Shown: positions 24,720 through 33,964 of the stretch, piece by piece
Layout: every line of letters begins with the position of its first letter
Position numbering within the stretch: position 1 is the stretch's first letter
Assembly: GCF_004115745.1 (NCBI RefSeq)
Contig: NZ_QXIL01000006.1
Span: 62,001-126,000, forward strand
DNA: 64,000 nucleotides
Direction of reading: 5' to 3'
Source of the DNA: Levilactobacillus suantsaii
Lineage (GTDB): Bacteria; Bacillota; Bacilli; Lactobacillales; Lactobacillaceae
The notes under the pieces: generated by a model
Databases searched by the model: none
Told to the model about the DNA's origin: nothing
What the model saw: the letters and a program-made list of their open reading frames with translations, nothing else
Made by a program: the position numbers and the translations under genes

Positions 24720-26183
24720 TTATAGTTGGGCCAAGAATCGGTCCAACGCCGCTTGGCCGGTCGCGTTTCGTTTGAAGACCCCGGCATCAGCCAGGACCCG
24801 CGCGAACGTCTTACCAATTTCTTGGTGGACGATTTGTTGCACGTTGGCGGTCGTTACGTCGTTATCTTGCTTAATCGTGTCGGCCCAAGCCCGATGCATG
24901 TCGGCAATCTGGTTTGGTTGCCCAACCAAGTACTTCTGCACTTCAGCCATCTCGGTCTTCAACCGGGCCGGTAAAATAGCTCGGCCCATGACCTCGATCA
25001 GACCAATGTTTTCTTTCTTGATATGTTGTACGTCCTGATGCGGGTGGAAGATGCCATCCGGATACTTCGCGGACGTTTGGTTGTCCCGTAAGACCAGGTC
25101 CAACACGTAGTCGTCACCATCCCGGTACGCAATTGGCGTGACCGTGTGATGCCGCGTGTCATCGGTGTAGGCCCGCACATCCACGCTTTCATCGGAATAG
25201 ATTTTCCAACTCGCCATGATTTTGACCGCCGCCGTCACTAGCTCTTCAGGATGGGCCCCGCGTAATCGTAAATCGGTCATTGGCCACTGAACAACGCCGG
25301 CCGTAACGCCGGGAACGTCCAAATCAAATTCACGGTCTAACGGCGCCTTCATCATCGGGAAGGTGTGTTTGCCCCCCTGATAATGGTCGTGACTGAGCAT
25401 CGAACCGCCTACGATGGGCAAATCAGCATTACTACCGACAAAGTAAGTCGGGAACTGCCGCACAATCTCCAATAGGTTCGTGATGGCGTGCTGGTCGACC
25501 TTCATCGGCCGGTGAATCTGGGACAAGAAGATGGCGTGTTCGGAGAAGTAGGCGTACGGCGAATACTGGAAGCCCCAGATTTCACCACCGAGCATCAACC
25601 GCACAATGCGGTGATTGCTGCGGGCGGGATAACCCAAGCGGCCCAGGTACCCTTCGTTGGTCATGCACAATTGATCGAGCGGATAACCCGTTTTCGGTTG
25701 GTTCCGGGCGGCCGCAATGGCCTTCGGGTCCTTTTCGGGCTTCGACAGGTTAATGGTGATTTCCAACGGGCCCGCCGCCGTGTCGGCATCGAAGACCACG
25801 TTGCGCGCAATGTTGCGCGTCTTGATATAGTCATTAGCCTTGCTCAACTGGTAGAACCAGTCGGTCGCCTTAGTCGGACTTTCCTGATACCGGTCCCAGA
25901 AACCGCGATTCAATGCGGATGGCAATGGTGTCATCAAATCCATCAACTGGGCCTCTAAGATTTCACGCTCACTTGGCGTGTCGTTAATCTTACCATGCTC
26001 AACGGCCGTGTTGATTAGAGCCGTGACCAAATCAATGGGATTGGCCGCCACCGCAGCCTGCGTCTCACCGTCGCCAATCAACGCGTAGATCCGGTTTTCA
26101 ACGTATTGGCGGTCTAAGGCCGTGTACGGTGATGGTGACGCCACGATAGCGTCTAAGAATAGTTGTAAGGTGGTTTGAGCCAT
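24720..26183 (-). CDS. galT: UDP-glucose--hexose-1-phosphate uridylyltransferase
   Basis: Leloir enzyme that exchanges UMP between UDP-glucose and galactose-1-phosphate. The 487-residue protein is the long GalT2 type of Firmicutes. Landmarks are VENRIYALIGDGETQAAV near the N-terminus, the SHNRIVRL/GSMLSHDHYQGG histidine-rich active site region, and DIQHIKKENIGLIEVMG-like text (DVQHIKKENIGLIEVMG). Its start codon overlaps the galE stop by one base (TAATG), so translation is coupled. Confidence 0.95.
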   Translation of the reverse strand: MAQTTLQLFLDAIVASPSPYTALDRQYVENRIYALIGDGETQAAVAANPIDLVTALINTAVEHGKINDTPSEREILEAQLMDLMTPLPSALNRGFWDRYQESPTKATDWFYQLSKANDYIKTRNIARNVVFDADTAAGPLEITINLSKPEKDPKAIAAARNQPKTGYPLDQLCMTNEGYLGRLGYPARSNHRIVRLMLGGEIWGFQYSPYAYFSEHAIFLSQIHRPMKVDQHAITNLLEIVRQFPTYFVGSNADLPIVGGSMLSHDHYQGGKHTFPMMKAPLDREFDLDVPGVTAGVVQWPMTDLRLRGAHPEELVTAAVKIMASWKIYSDESVDVRAYTDDTRHHTVTPIAYRDGDDYVLDLVLRDNQTSAKYPDGIFHPHQDVQHIKKENIGLIEVMGRAILPARLKTEMAEVQKYLVGQPNQIADMHRAWADTIKQDNDVTTANVQQIVHQEIGKTFARVLADAGVFKRNATGQAALDRFLAQL

Positions 26184-27187
26184 TACGCGTTCGCCCCCCG
26201 GTCAGCGTAACCTTCGGGATGGGATTGTTTCCAGTTCCAAGCAGTCCGGATAATGTCTTCGACGTTGTCGTATTGCGGTTGCCAGTTCAAGACTTTGCGA
26301 GCCTTATCGCTGGCCGCAATCAAGGTGCTAGGGTCGCCTGCCCGCCGCGGTGCCATCTTGGCGGGAATCTCCTTGCCGGTGACCTTCCGGGCCGCTTCCA
26401 ACATCTCTTTGTTGGAAAAGCCGGTCGAAGACCCCAGGTTAAAGGCATCGCTGTCGTGTCCCGCCTTTAGGTATTCGAGCGCTAAGATGTGGGCGTCGGC
26501 CAAGTCGACCACCTGCACGTAGTCGCGTACGTTGGTGCCATCCTTAGTCGGGTAATCATCCCCGAAAATCGACAGCTCTTTGCGTTCGCCGGCCGCAACT
26601 TGGAGAATGATGGGGACTAAGTGAGTTTCCGGATGGTGATCTTCCCCGATACTACCATCGGGCTTCGCGCCCGCGACGTTGAAGTACCGTAAGGCCACGA
26701 ACTTGATGCCGTACGCTTTGTCGGACCACCGCATGATCTTTTCCATCATCAGCTTACTTTCTCCGTAAGGATTGGTGGGAATCTGGGGGTCGGTTTCCTT
26801 AATCGGAATTTGCTTGGGTTCACCATACGTGGCGGCCGTTGAGGAGAAGACGATGCGCTTGACGTGATGCTTGTTCATGACTTCCAACAGTGAGACCATG
26901 CCAGCCGTATTGTTGTCAAAGTACTTCAACGGCTTTTCCATCGACTCAGGTACGATAGAAAAGGCCGCGAAGTGCATGACCCCTTCGATATCTTCCTGGT
27001 CGAAAACGTTGTTCAAAAAGTCCTGGTCGCGAACATCGCCCTGATAAAAGCGGGCCTTGGGATTCACGGCGGCGCGGTGCCCCGTGATCAAGTTATCCAC
27101 GACGGCCACGTCATACCCCTTTTCAATCAACCGATCAACCGCGTGGGAGCCGATATAACCGGCACCACCTAAAACTAAAACTGTCAT
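26183..27187 (-). CDS. galE: UDP-glucose 4-epimerase GalE
   Basis: Interconverts UDP-galactose and UDP-glucose with bound NAD. Start at 27187 ([15 protein letters not shown]), with GAGGAGG nine bases upstream; an upstream in-frame ORF is 12 residues longer with no site. The 334-residue extended SDR has the [12 protein letters not shown] motif (7-15), Ser-Thr ([10 protein letters not shown]) and YxxxK ([11 protein letters not shown]). Between galK and galT in the operon. Confidence 0.96.
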   Translation of the reverse strand: MTVLVLGGAGYIGSHAVDRLIEKGYDVAVVDNLITGHRAAVNPKARFYQGDVRDQDFLNNVFDQEDIEGVMHFAAFSIVPESMEKPLKYFDNNTAGMVSLLEVMNKHHVKRIVFSSTAATYGEPKQIPIKETDPQIPTNPYGESKLMMEKIMRWSDKAYGIKFVALRYFNVAGAKPDGSIGEDHHPETHLVPIILQVAAGERKELSIFGDDYPTKDGTNVRDYVQVVDLADAHILALEYLKAGHDSDAFNLGSSTGFSNKEMLEAARKVTGKEIPAKMAPRRAGDPSTLIAASDKARKVLNWQPQYDNVEDIIRTAWNWKQSHPEGYADRGANA

Positions 27188-27234
27188 TGCGTAATTCCTC
27201 CTCAATCTATCTTGTGCGTTCAACTCGTTAAACC

Positions 27235-28404
27235 TTATTTAGTCAATTCGTGAGTCCCGTCGGCTAAGTGCGCGATGTAGAATTCGGCCGGGTGACCAAT
27301 CTTTTGGTTGTAAGTGTCCCCTACAGCCTGTTCGAAATCCTGCACGTTGCTTTCCTTCACAATGGCAATCGCACAGCCACCGAAACCGGCCCCGGTCATC
27401 CGGGCACCTAAGACGCCTGGTTGGGCCCAAGCCGTTTCGACTAACGTGTCAAGTTCTTTCCCGGTCACGGCAAAGTCGTAATGTAATGACACGTGGGACG
27501 CGTTGACTAACTTTCCAAACGTGGTCAACTCATTTTTTTGCAACGCATCGAAGGCCCGTAACGTCCGTTGGTTCTCGACGACCGCGTGCCGCGCCCGCTT
27601 GATTAACACGTCATCGTTAATCAGATAACTGTTTTCGTCAAATTGGTCATTGTTTAAATCACCTAAAGTTTGAATATCGAGCTTCGTTTGCAGGCGCTTC
27701 AAGGCTTCTTCACATTGAGACCGCCGTTCGTTGTACTTCGAATCGGTCAGTTCCCGGCGCTTCTTGGTGTTCATGATAACCACCACGTACCCGTCCATCT
27801 TGACCGGAGCGTATTGGTACTTCAACGTGTTGGTGTCCAGTAGGATGGCTTGGTCCTTTTTCCCCATGAAGATGGCGAATTGATCCATGATCCCGGTGTT
27901 CAAGCCCAAGTAGTCATTTTCGACTTGTTGCCCGGCCTTGACCAAATCTACCCGGGAGATCTGCTGGTCGTAAGCGTCCAGTAGAATCTGGGCCATCAAC
28001 ATTTCCACCGAAGCGGAAGAGGATAAACCAGAACTATCGGGCAAGTTCCCGTGAACGTAAAGGTCAAACCCTTGGTCGATGGTCTTGCCCTGCTTGGCAA
28101 GTTCAAAGAGTAGACCTTTGAAATACTTAGTCCAGTTATCGGCCGGGTCGTAGGTCAAATCGTCGAGTGAAAACTCGATGGTGCCAGCCTTGGGCAGGTT
28201 GGCAGAATACATCCGCACCGTCCGGTCATCGCGCTTACTAAAGGCCCCGTAAGTTCCGAGACTGATGGCGGCTGGGAAGACGTGCCCCCCGTTGAAGTCG
28301 GTGTATTCACCGATCAAATTGATCCGTCCCGGGGAGAAAAAGACCCGTTGTGGTGTGGCATTAAAAGTTTCTTTATATTCAGATGCAAGGCTGGCATAAT
28401 CCAT
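27235..28404 (-). CDS. galK: Galactokinase GalK
   Basis: Phosphorylates galactose at C1 with ATP. The 389-residue GHMP kinase has the GalK signature [15 protein letters not shown] (27-41), the phosphate loop [15 protein letters not shown] (about 121-135) and the C-terminal [22 protein letters not shown] is 9-10 bases before the ATG. First gene of the galK-galE-galT-galR operon, with a sigma-A promoter, GalR operator and cre directly upstream. Confidence 0.97.
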   Translation of the reverse strand: MDYASLASEYKETFNATPQRVFFSPGRINLIGEYTDFNGGHVFPAAISLGTYGAFSKRDDRTVRMYSANLPKAGTIEFSLDDLTYDPADNWTKYFKGLLFELAKQGKTIDQGFDLYVHGNLPDSSGLSSSASVEMLMAQILLDAYDQQISRVDLVKAGQQVENDYLGLNTGIMDQFAIFMGKKDQAILLDTNTLKYQYAPVKMDGYVVVIMNTKKRRELTDSKYNERRSQCEEALKRLQTKLDIQTLGDLNNDQFDENSYLINDDVLIKRARHAVVENQRTLRAFDALQKNELTTFGKLVNASHVSLHYDFAVTGKELDTLVETAWAQPGVLGARMTGAGFGGCAIAIVKESNVQDFEQAVGDTYNQKIGHPAEFYIAHLADGTHELTK

Positions 28405-28427
28405 GACGATTAACTCCTTTAGAATTT

Positions 28428-28443
28428 TAGTAAACTTTTACTA
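28428..28443. promoter_or_regulatory. GalR-type operator of galK
   Basis: TAGTAAACTTTTACTA: perfect 7-bp arms TAGTAAA/TTTACTA with a 2-base centre. It lies at the expected transcription start of the galK promoter and 24 bases before the start codon. It is closely similar to the site before galM. Confidence 0.65.
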
Positions 28444-28450
28444 TAGTTTA

Positions 28451-28479
28451 ACTATACCCAGTAAAAGTTCGTGTGTCAA
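28451..28479 (-). promoter_or_regulatory. Sigma-A promoter of galKETR
   Basis: On the minus strand TTGACA (28479-28474), 17-base spacer, TATAGT (28456-28451). The spacer includes an extra TTTTACT half-site. Confidence 0.8.
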
Positions 28480-28485
28480 ACAAAA

Positions 28486-28499
28486 ATAAAGCGTTTTCA
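28486..28499 (-). promoter_or_regulatory. cre-like site upstream of galK
   Basis: TGAAAACGCTTTAT matches the cre consensus at 12 of 14 positions and lies just upstream of the -35 element. Confidence 0.5.
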
Positions 28500-28517
28500 A
28501 AGATGTTTCAAGAAAGA

Positions 28518-28541
28518 GGTCTCGGTCATTGACCAGAGACC
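28518..28541 (-). terminator. Hairpin downstream of the galactose permease gene
   Basis: GGTCTC-GGTC / GACC-GAGACC stem. It lies 14 bases downstream of the permease stop; the T-tract on the minus strand is weak (CTCTTTCTT). Confidence 0.55.
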
Positions 28542-28554
28542 CCCTGCTCACTGA

Positions 28555-29988
28555 TTAGTCTCCGATCTTTTTACCGGCGGCCTTTTCAGCTTTCAACTTC
28601 GTTTCGAGTTCCTTAACAATCTTAGCGTGTTCCTTCTCGGTTAACTTGATCTTCGTGAAGTAAATGATTGCGGCCAAGATAATCAAAATCACTGGGATGT
28701 AGAAGATGAACATCTTAAATTGTAAGAGGCCACTAGCCGAAATATCACTTGGCTTAGCGTTCCCGGTCATGCCGGATTGCAAAGCCGCTAACATGACGAC
28801 CCCGTTGGCGAACGCACCGGCCAATTTATCAATCAATGGCCGAACGGACAAGGTGACGGATTCGTTCCGCGTGCCGTTCTTCCATTGACCATACTCAACA
28901 CTGTCCGTAATGGTCATCAACGCAGCCAAGAAGACCATTGGGTACGGGAAGAAGTAAAAGGCAACCCCGACAAGGACGGAAGTCACGTTAGTTCCTGAGA
29001 ACAGGAAGATAATGTAACCAATCACCATCACGGCAATACCGCCAATGTAGACCCCTTGTCGAGTGAGCAACTTGACCATGAATGGGAAGAGGACAACGGA
29101 AATGACCCCTAAGATCGCGGTGATGACCCCAACGATACTGTAGGCCCCCGCATTCCCAATAACGTAACGGAAATAGTAAAGCAAGAGGGAATTGGTGACA
29201 ACGTAACCAAAGGCAAACATGAAGTAGGAGAGACCTAACCACATCAACTGGTCGTTTTCCCCAATCGCCTTGAAGACGTCCCGTAACCGGGTCTTCTTGG
29301 TGTTTTCCCGTAACAGGTTCTTTTGTTCCTTAGTCCCTAAGGTAATCGCTAACGCCCCTAAGAAGGACACGATGGCGATGACCGTGGCAAAGCCGAACCA
29401 ACCGGCTCGAGTCTGCGTTTGACCCGTGGCGCCGGAGAACTTCTGACTGAAGAAGTAAACTAACGGCATGACCACGATGATGACCCCTTGGGCCCCTAAA
29501 GTGGACCCAAACCGGCCAACGGTCCCGAATTTCGTCCGGGTCGCAGAATCAACACTCAGCGCTGGCAACATTGACCAGAGTGAAATATCTTTGAACGAAT
29601 AGAAAATATCCAAGATAACAAACACGATGCCAAAGACAATCAGGTAAGCCAAATCGTTGCTGTCGGCCAAGCCACCCAGGCTGGTAAAGATCAGCATCAA
29701 CGCAACGGCACTAATCAACCCACCACAGAATAACCAGGGCTTGAATTTCCCCCAACGGGTCCGGGTATTATCCACGACCCCACCAATCATGGGGTCAAAG
29801 GCAATTTCAATCAACCGAATGATGACCAGCATCGCACTGACCGTCCCAATCATTTTAGCGGAATTGGCGTGGCCAGTGAATAAGACACTGGTAACGAAAA
29901 TAGGGAAGTAGGTACTCAGCGTGGCATAAAACGCATCGTGCCCGAACGCCCCAAACGCGTATGACGCGTACTGTTTAAATAAATTCAC
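28555..29988 (-). CDS. GPH-family sugar:cation symporter, probable galactose permease
   Basis: Membrane symporter of 477 residues, 12 hydrophobic segments. GPH/LacS-MelB landmarks are AFGHDAFYATLSTYFPIFVT at the N-terminus, IRLIEIAFDPMIGGVVDNTRTRWGKF (conserved Asp in FDP) and LMTITDSVEYGQWKNGTR. It lacks the C-terminal EIIA-like domain of LacS. Position in the galactose cluster suggests galactose uptake. It is 35 bp downstream of a small gene (81 residues) and probably cotranscribed with it. Confidence 0.88.
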   Translation of the reverse strand: MNLFKQYASYAFGAFGHDAFYATLSTYFPIFVTSVLFTGHANSAKMIGTVSAMLVIIRLIEIAFDPMIGGVVDNTRTRWGKFKPWLFCGGLISAVALMLIFTSLGGLADSNDLAYLIVFGIVFVILDIFYSFKDISLWSMLPALSVDSATRTKFGTVGRFGSTLGAQGVIIVVMPLVYFFSQKFSGATGQTQTRAGWFGFATVIAIVSFLGALAITLGTKEQKNLLRENTKKTRLRDVFKAIGENDQLMWLGLSYFMFAFGYVVTNSLLLYYFRYVIGNAGAYSIVGVITAILGVISVVLFPFMVKLLTRQGVYIGGIAVMVIGYIIFLFSGTNVTSVLVGVAFYFFPYPMVFLAALMTITDSVEYGQWKNGTRNESVTLSVRPLIDKLAGAFANGVVMLAALQSGMTGNAKPSDISASGLLQFKMFIFYIPVILIILAAIIYFTKIKLTEKEHAKIVKELETKLKAEKAAGKKIGD

Positions 29989-30023
29989 GGTTCTACAACA
30001 CCTTTCTTCTTGCTATGTTAAGG

Positions 30024-30269
30024 CTAACCATGATAACAGTGCTCAACTAACTTGCTTAAGATAGCCTCGCGCTGTTGCGCTTTAGCCATGGTAAACCGGC
30101 TTTCCTCCAAACTATTGAAATCCTGGGCCAATAACGTGGCCTCTAAGTATAACGTCAATTGACGCTTGATATAGATCTTGTTTTCTTCATCAGGCCGTTG
30201 CGCGTTACCACCCAAAACAGCCGCCGCAAACGTCTCTGGATTGAGCTTAATCTTATCGCTGTTTGCCAT
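30024..30269 (-). CDS. Small protein of the galactose cluster, paralogue A (81 residues)
   Basis: Start at 30269 (MANSDKIKLNPETF), with GAGGG nine bases upstream. The sequence runs PETFAAAVLGGNAQRP, then YIKRQLTLYLEATLLAQDFN, then AKAQQREAILSKLVEH. It is soluble and mainly helical, with no cysteine cluster and no known DNA-binding motif. Near-identical in core to the next small gene (30637-30876). It precedes the galactose permease by 35 bp, so the two are likely one operon. Family not recognised. Confidence 0.8.
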   Translation of the reverse strand: MANSDKIKLNPETFAAAVLGGNAQRPDEENKIYIKRQLTLYLEATLLAQDFNSLEESRFTMAKAQQREAILSKLVEHCYHG

Positions 30270-30320
30270 TTCTAGATCCCTCTTTTCTGCAGATAAACTC
30301 GTGACCAAAGTCAACTTAGA

Positions 30321-30334
30321 TGTAAGCGCTTTAC
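30321..30334 (-). promoter_or_regulatory. cre-like site upstream of paralogue A/permease
   Basis: TGTAAGCGCTTTAC matches 12 of 14 cre positions. It lies about 52 bases before the small gene start. A TATAAT -10 (minus strand, 30388-30393) is further upstream. Confidence 0.4.
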
Positions 30335-30519
30335 GGTTTTAGTTTAGGGGTTTTAGTTAAAAATTACAACCCTAATCCTTGTGCACAATTATACTTAAAT
30401 CCAGGTGTATCAACGGTCTTACGTAATTGCAACCGGTTGTCTTTTCAAAGTAAAAATTTAGTAAATCTCGTACCTAACGACCGCCGCCAGCCAGTAAACT
30501 GGGCGTAGCCGAAATAGTA
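30335..30519. other. Regulatory region of the permease operon
   Basis: About 185 bases without an ORF. It holds a TATAAT on the minus strand (30388-30393), TTTAGTAAAT (30447-30456), which is a half GalR operator, and repeated TTTTAGTTTA/TTTTAGTTAA motifs (30337-30360). A full operator palindrome is not present. Confidence 0.35.
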
Positions 30520-30565
30520 AAGCGCATCCCCTAAAATAAATGCTTCATTTCAAGGCATGCGCTTC
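30520..30565. terminator. Stem-loop downstream of paralogue B
   Basis: AAGCGCATCC (30519-30528) / GGCATGCGCTT (30554-30564) with a further AAATG/CATTT stem in the loop. The position fits the end of the pgm-paralogue B unit; the T-tract is short. Confidence 0.55.
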
Positions 30566-30636
30566 TTTAATTCATTACGATGATTACAACAAGGACCATT
30601 AGTTACGCTCAGCCTGAGAACCCGTGGCTAACGGCG

Positions 30637-30876
30637 CTAATTATAACGATGTTCCATCAGTTTTTTAAGGATATCTTCACGTTGTTGGGCCTTCGCCGCG
30701 CTAAAGCGACTCACTTCCAAATGATTAAAGTCTTGGGCTAGCAAGGTCGCCTCTAGATACAGCGTCAGTTGGCGCTTAATATACCGTTTATTTTCTTCTC
30801 CGGGTTTTTGGGCGTTGCCACCTAAAACCGCCGCCGCAAACGTTTCTGGATCTAAAGTCATTTTGTCTCTTGCCAT
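30637..30876 (-). CDS. Small protein of the galactose cluster, paralogue B (79 residues)
   Basis: Start at 30876 (MARDKMTLDPETF), with AAGGAG eight bases upstream. It differs from paralogue A by few substitutions in the central part (LDPETFAAAVLGGNAQKP, YIKRQLTLYLEATLLAQDFN, AKAQQREDILKKLMEH). It lies 81 bp downstream of pgm and about 370 bp upstream of paralogue A on the same strand. The pair is a tandem duplication within the galactose cluster; function unknown. Confidence 0.8.
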   Translation of the reverse strand: MARDKMTLDPETFAAAVLGGNAQKPGEENKRYIKRQLTLYLEATLLAQDFNHLEVSRFSAAKAQQREDILKKLMEHRYN

Positions 30877-30957
30877 GGTCAAAACTCCTTCCCATCTAGT
30901 CAGCGACCATCCCCGGCCGCTAACACAGTACCGACACAACATTCAACTGAGAGCCTT

Positions 30958-32691
30958 TTAGCTGATCGAAGCCACGTAAGTCTTCAGCGCTTGTTCGTAG
31001 CTTGCCAACCGCTTTTGCGCCGCAGCGGCCGTCTGGTCACTGGTCCCGATATAGAACTTGACCTTTGGCTCGGTCCCGGATGGCCGGATGCAAATCCAGG
31101 TCCCATCGGTCAACCAGTACTTCAAAACGTTGGACTGTGGTAAGTCGATGGCAGTGGTCTGGCCAGTGGCGGTCGTCTTCGTGCTCGTCTGGAAGTCTTC
31201 AACGGCTGTGATTGTTTCTCCCGCAAAATCATGCGGTGTATTTTCCCGGAATTCATTCATCAACTTGGCCCGTTGCGCGGCACCATCGACACCCTGGAAC
31301 TCTTCAAAGGTGGTTTTTTCGGCGTAGTAGCCGTAGGTTGCGTAAAGCTCTTCGATACCGTCGTAGAGGGTCATCCCCCGTTGTTTATAATCCGCCGCCA
31401 CTTCGGCCAATAAGACCGTCGATTGAATGGCATCCTTATCCCTGACGAACGGTTTGATCAAGTAACCGTAGCTCTCTTCAAACCCAAACAGGAAGGTGTG
31501 GTCATGCGTCGTTTCGTACTGGTGAATCTGTTCGGCGATAAACTTGAAGCCGGTCAAAACGTTGGTCGTTTCCACCCCGTAAGCCGCCGCAATCTTGGTG
31601 GCGAGCTCGGTCGACACGATTGATTTGACCACTCGGCCGTTAGCGGGCAGGTTCCCTGCCGCTTTCCGGGCTTTCAGAATGTAAGCCAACAGAATCGACG
31701 CAATCTGGTTCCCGCTTAATAATTGGTACTCGCCGTCAGGTTGGCGTACCGCAGCCCCTAACCGGTCGGCGTCAGGATCGGTGGCCACTAACAAATCGGC
31801 CCCCTGTTTCTTGCCTAAAGCAATCGCCATGTCAAAGGCTTCCGGGAATTCAGGGTTCGGGAAGTCAACCGTTGGAAATTCGGGGTCGGCAATCGCCTGT
31901 TGCGGGACCATAGTGAAGTTTTCAAACCCCGCCTTGCGCAGGGCCCGTTCACCAATGACCTTCCCCGTCCCGTGAAGTGGCGTATAAATCAACTTCATGG
32001 TCTTACCAACTTGGTCAATCAACTGATGGTTGATCGACACGCTGGCCACGTTTTGTAAGTAAGGTTGGTCGACGTCTTCGCCAATCATGTGCATCACGTT
32101 GGCTTGGCGCAACGCCTGTTCATCGGCAGTCTGAATCGCGAAGACATCACTGGCCGACCGGACGAACTTGGTAATCATATCTGAGGCCTTCGGGGGCATC
32201 TGCCCACCATCGGGACCATAGATCTTATACCCATTGTATTGCTTCGGGTTGTGACTGGCCGTAATCATGATGCCCATGGCGGTATGCAGGTAGCGCACGG
32301 CAAAGGACAGTTCCGGCGTCGGTCGTAAGTCATCAAACACGAAACTCGGAATCTGATGGGCGCCTAAGACCTTCGCCGCTTCGTGAGCAAACTCCGTCGA
32401 GTGGTACCGTGAATCAAAGCTGATGGCGACTCCCCGGCGTTTCGTCGCCGTATCGAGGGTATCTAAGTAGCGGGCGACCCCCTCGGTGGCTTGCCGCACC
32501 GTGTAGACGTTCATTTGCCCGATACCGGGGCCCATGACGCCCCGCATCCCGGCGGTCCCAAAACTCATCGGGCCACTGAATGCGGCCTCTAAGGCCTGAT
32601 TGTCTCCCGCCATGGCGTCCAGTTCTTGGCGCACGGTAGGCAACATCGTCGGTTGTTTTTGCCAAACGGCATAGTTTTCTTGCCAACTCAA
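30958..32691 (-). CDS. pgm: Phospho-sugar mutase (phosphoglucomutase)
   Basis: Interconverts glucose-1-phosphate and glucose-6-phosphate, so it joins the Leloir pathway to glycolysis. TTG start at 32691, with GGAGAG seven bases upstream. The 577-residue protein has the alpha-phosphohexomutase landmarks: active-site serine loop MITASHNPKQYNG, metal loop DPDADRLGA, sugar loop FGFEESYGYLI and phosphate loop RPSGTEPKVKFY. The length and FGFEESYGYL sequence fit the Firmicute PgcA/PGM2 type. Confidence 0.94.
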   Translation of the reverse strand: MSWQENYAVWQKQPTMLPTVRQELDAMAGDNQALEAAFSGPMSFGTAGMRGVMGPGIGQMNVYTVRQATEGVARYLDTLDTATKRRGVAISFDSRYHSTEFAHEAAKVLGAHQIPSFVFDDLRPTPELSFAVRYLHTAMGIMITASHNPKQYNGYKIYGPDGGQMPPKASDMITKFVRSASDVFAIQTADEQALRQANVMHMIGEDVDQPYLQNVASVSINHQLIDQVGKTMKLIYTPLHGTGKVIGERALRKAGFENFTMVPQQAIADPEFPTVDFPNPEFPEAFDMAIALGKKQGADLLVATDPDADRLGAAVRQPDGEYQLLSGNQIASILLAYILKARKAAGNLPANGRVVKSIVSTELATKIAAAYGVETTNVLTGFKFIAEQIHQYETTHDHTFLFGFEESYGYLIKPFVRDKDAIQSTVLLAEVAADYKQRGMTLYDGIEELYATYGYYAEKTTFEEFQGVDGAAQRAKLMNEFRENTPHDFAGETITAVEDFQTSTKTTATGQTTAIDLPQSNVLKYWLTDGTWICIRPSGTEPKVKFYIGTSDQTAAAAQKRLASYEQALKTYVASIS

Positions 32692-32768
32692 TTCAAATCT
32701 CTCCTTCTGCTGGTAACTTTTTAACCCAATATTATCGTACTCGTTTCAAGACCCGCGAACAAACGCCC

Positions 32769-33788
32769 TTACTTGCGAACATACTGGTAGGCAATCGTAT
32801 GGGTGATTGACTGATTAGCCGGCAAAATGATGTCCCCGAAATCCTCGTGGTGAATGGCATCAGGTAAGTTCTGGGCTTCCAACGCTAAGGCGTTGTAATC
32901 GCGCTTAGCGGCTCGGTCGGGATCTGTGGCGTTCGCCGTGAAGACCACGACGCCGTTTCGGTCCGAATAAATGCGAACTTCCCGGTGCCCCGTGGTATCA
33001 CCGACCGTGGCAATAGGATTGTCTCCGGGCTTGACTTCAAAGGCATCATCGTATTCGACGCCCCCGTTCTTTGCCAATTGGGCCAAACCATCCTTGATGG
33101 TTCGTGCTTCTCGAAAATCGTATCCAGTGCCGGCCACGGCCGCTTTTTCGCCGGTCGGAATCTTCTGGTCGTCTAAGATCAAGTGCTTGTCGGCGTTCAA
33201 TTTCAACCACTGATGGTCTAAATCGTGCTGGTCGTCCGTCACGTTGAAGTAGGCGTGAATCGTCGGGTTAAACAAAGTCGTCGCGTCACTCTTCCCGGTG
33301 AAGGTCACGGTCAACCGATCATTTTCATCTAATGTATAGGTAATCGTCGTGGTCAGATTGCCGGGGTAACGGTCGTCGGTCGTCTTGGACGTATGCGTCA
33401 AAACCACGCTGGCCGCGTTGTCGGTTTGGGTCGTCGTGGCATCCCAATTGATGAACAGAAACCCATGCGGGCCACCGTGAATTGCGTTCGGCGCCTCGTT
33501 GGCGTCAATGTGGGACGTCACCCCGTTCAGTTCAAACTCAGCGTTCTTGATTCGCCCAGCCACTCGGCCCAGGGCCTGGCAGAGGCAATACGTATTGTCG
33601 TCGTAAGCCGCCAGGTCATCCTGGTGAACGGCTAGCTGTTGCCGCCGACCGTCTTCCAGGGCACTAAATTCTTGAAGCGTTGCCGCCCAGGTGAGAATCG
33701 CGGCTCTCGTCCCGTGTTGGTTGGTCAAAATATACTTCGTGACTTTTTGTTGGTGAAGTTCGCCAGCAACTTCTTGCGTAATTTGCAT
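32769..33788 (-). CDS. galM: Aldose 1-epimerase (mutarotase)
   Basis: Converts beta- to alpha-galactose before galactokinase. The 339-residue beta-sandwich protein carries NAIHGGPHGFLFINWD (catalytic His), FNPTIHAYFNV (second catalytic His) and ALEAQNLPDAIH (catalytic Glu). GGAGG is about nine bases before the ATG. A GalR-type palindrome lies about 85 bases upstream. First gene in order of the galactose cluster on this strand. Confidence 0.94.
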   Translation of the reverse strand: MQITQEVAGELHQQKVTKYILTNQHGTRAAILTWAATLQEFSALEDGRRQQLAVHQDDLAAYDDNTYCLCQALGRVAGRIKNAEFELNGVTSHIDANEAPNAIHGGPHGFLFINWDATTTQTDNAASVVLTHTSKTTDDRYPGNLTTTITYTLDENDRLTVTFTGKSDATTLFNPTIHAYFNVTDDQHDLDHQWLKLNADKHLILDDQKIPTGEKAAVAGTGYDFREARTIKDGLAQLAKNGGVEYDDAFEVKPGDNPIATVGDTTGHREVRIYSDRNGVVVFTANATDPDRAAKRDYNALALEAQNLPDAIHHEDFGDIILPANQSITHTIAYQYVRK

Positions 33789-33869
33789 AAAACAGGCACC
33801 TCCAAAAGATTAAGAATCCGGTTTCATTGTATAATAATCAGCCTTTAAGTACCATCGTTTTCCGAGATT

Positions 33870-33885
33870 TAGTAAAATTTTACCA
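33870..33885. promoter_or_regulatory. GalR-type operator upstream of galM
   Basis: TAGTAAAATTTTACCA: TAGTAAAA/TTTTACCA, one mismatch from a perfect palindrome. It shares 13 of 16 bases with the galK operator. It lies about 80 bases upstream of the galM start. Confidence 0.6.
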
Positions 33886-33910
33886 CCCCACGACGGCTAC
33901 TTCAGCCCTT

Positions 33911-33953
33911 AAAAAACCGCTTAAAATCACGATTAACGTCATTTTAAGCGGTT
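33911..33953 (-). terminator. Terminator of the PEPCK-like gene
   Basis: AACCGCTTAAAAT (33915-33927) / ATTTTAAGCGGTT (33941-33953), 13-bp perfect stem, with six A at 33911-33916 giving T on the minus strand. Confidence 0.85.
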
Positions 33954-33964
33954 CAATCAATTTT

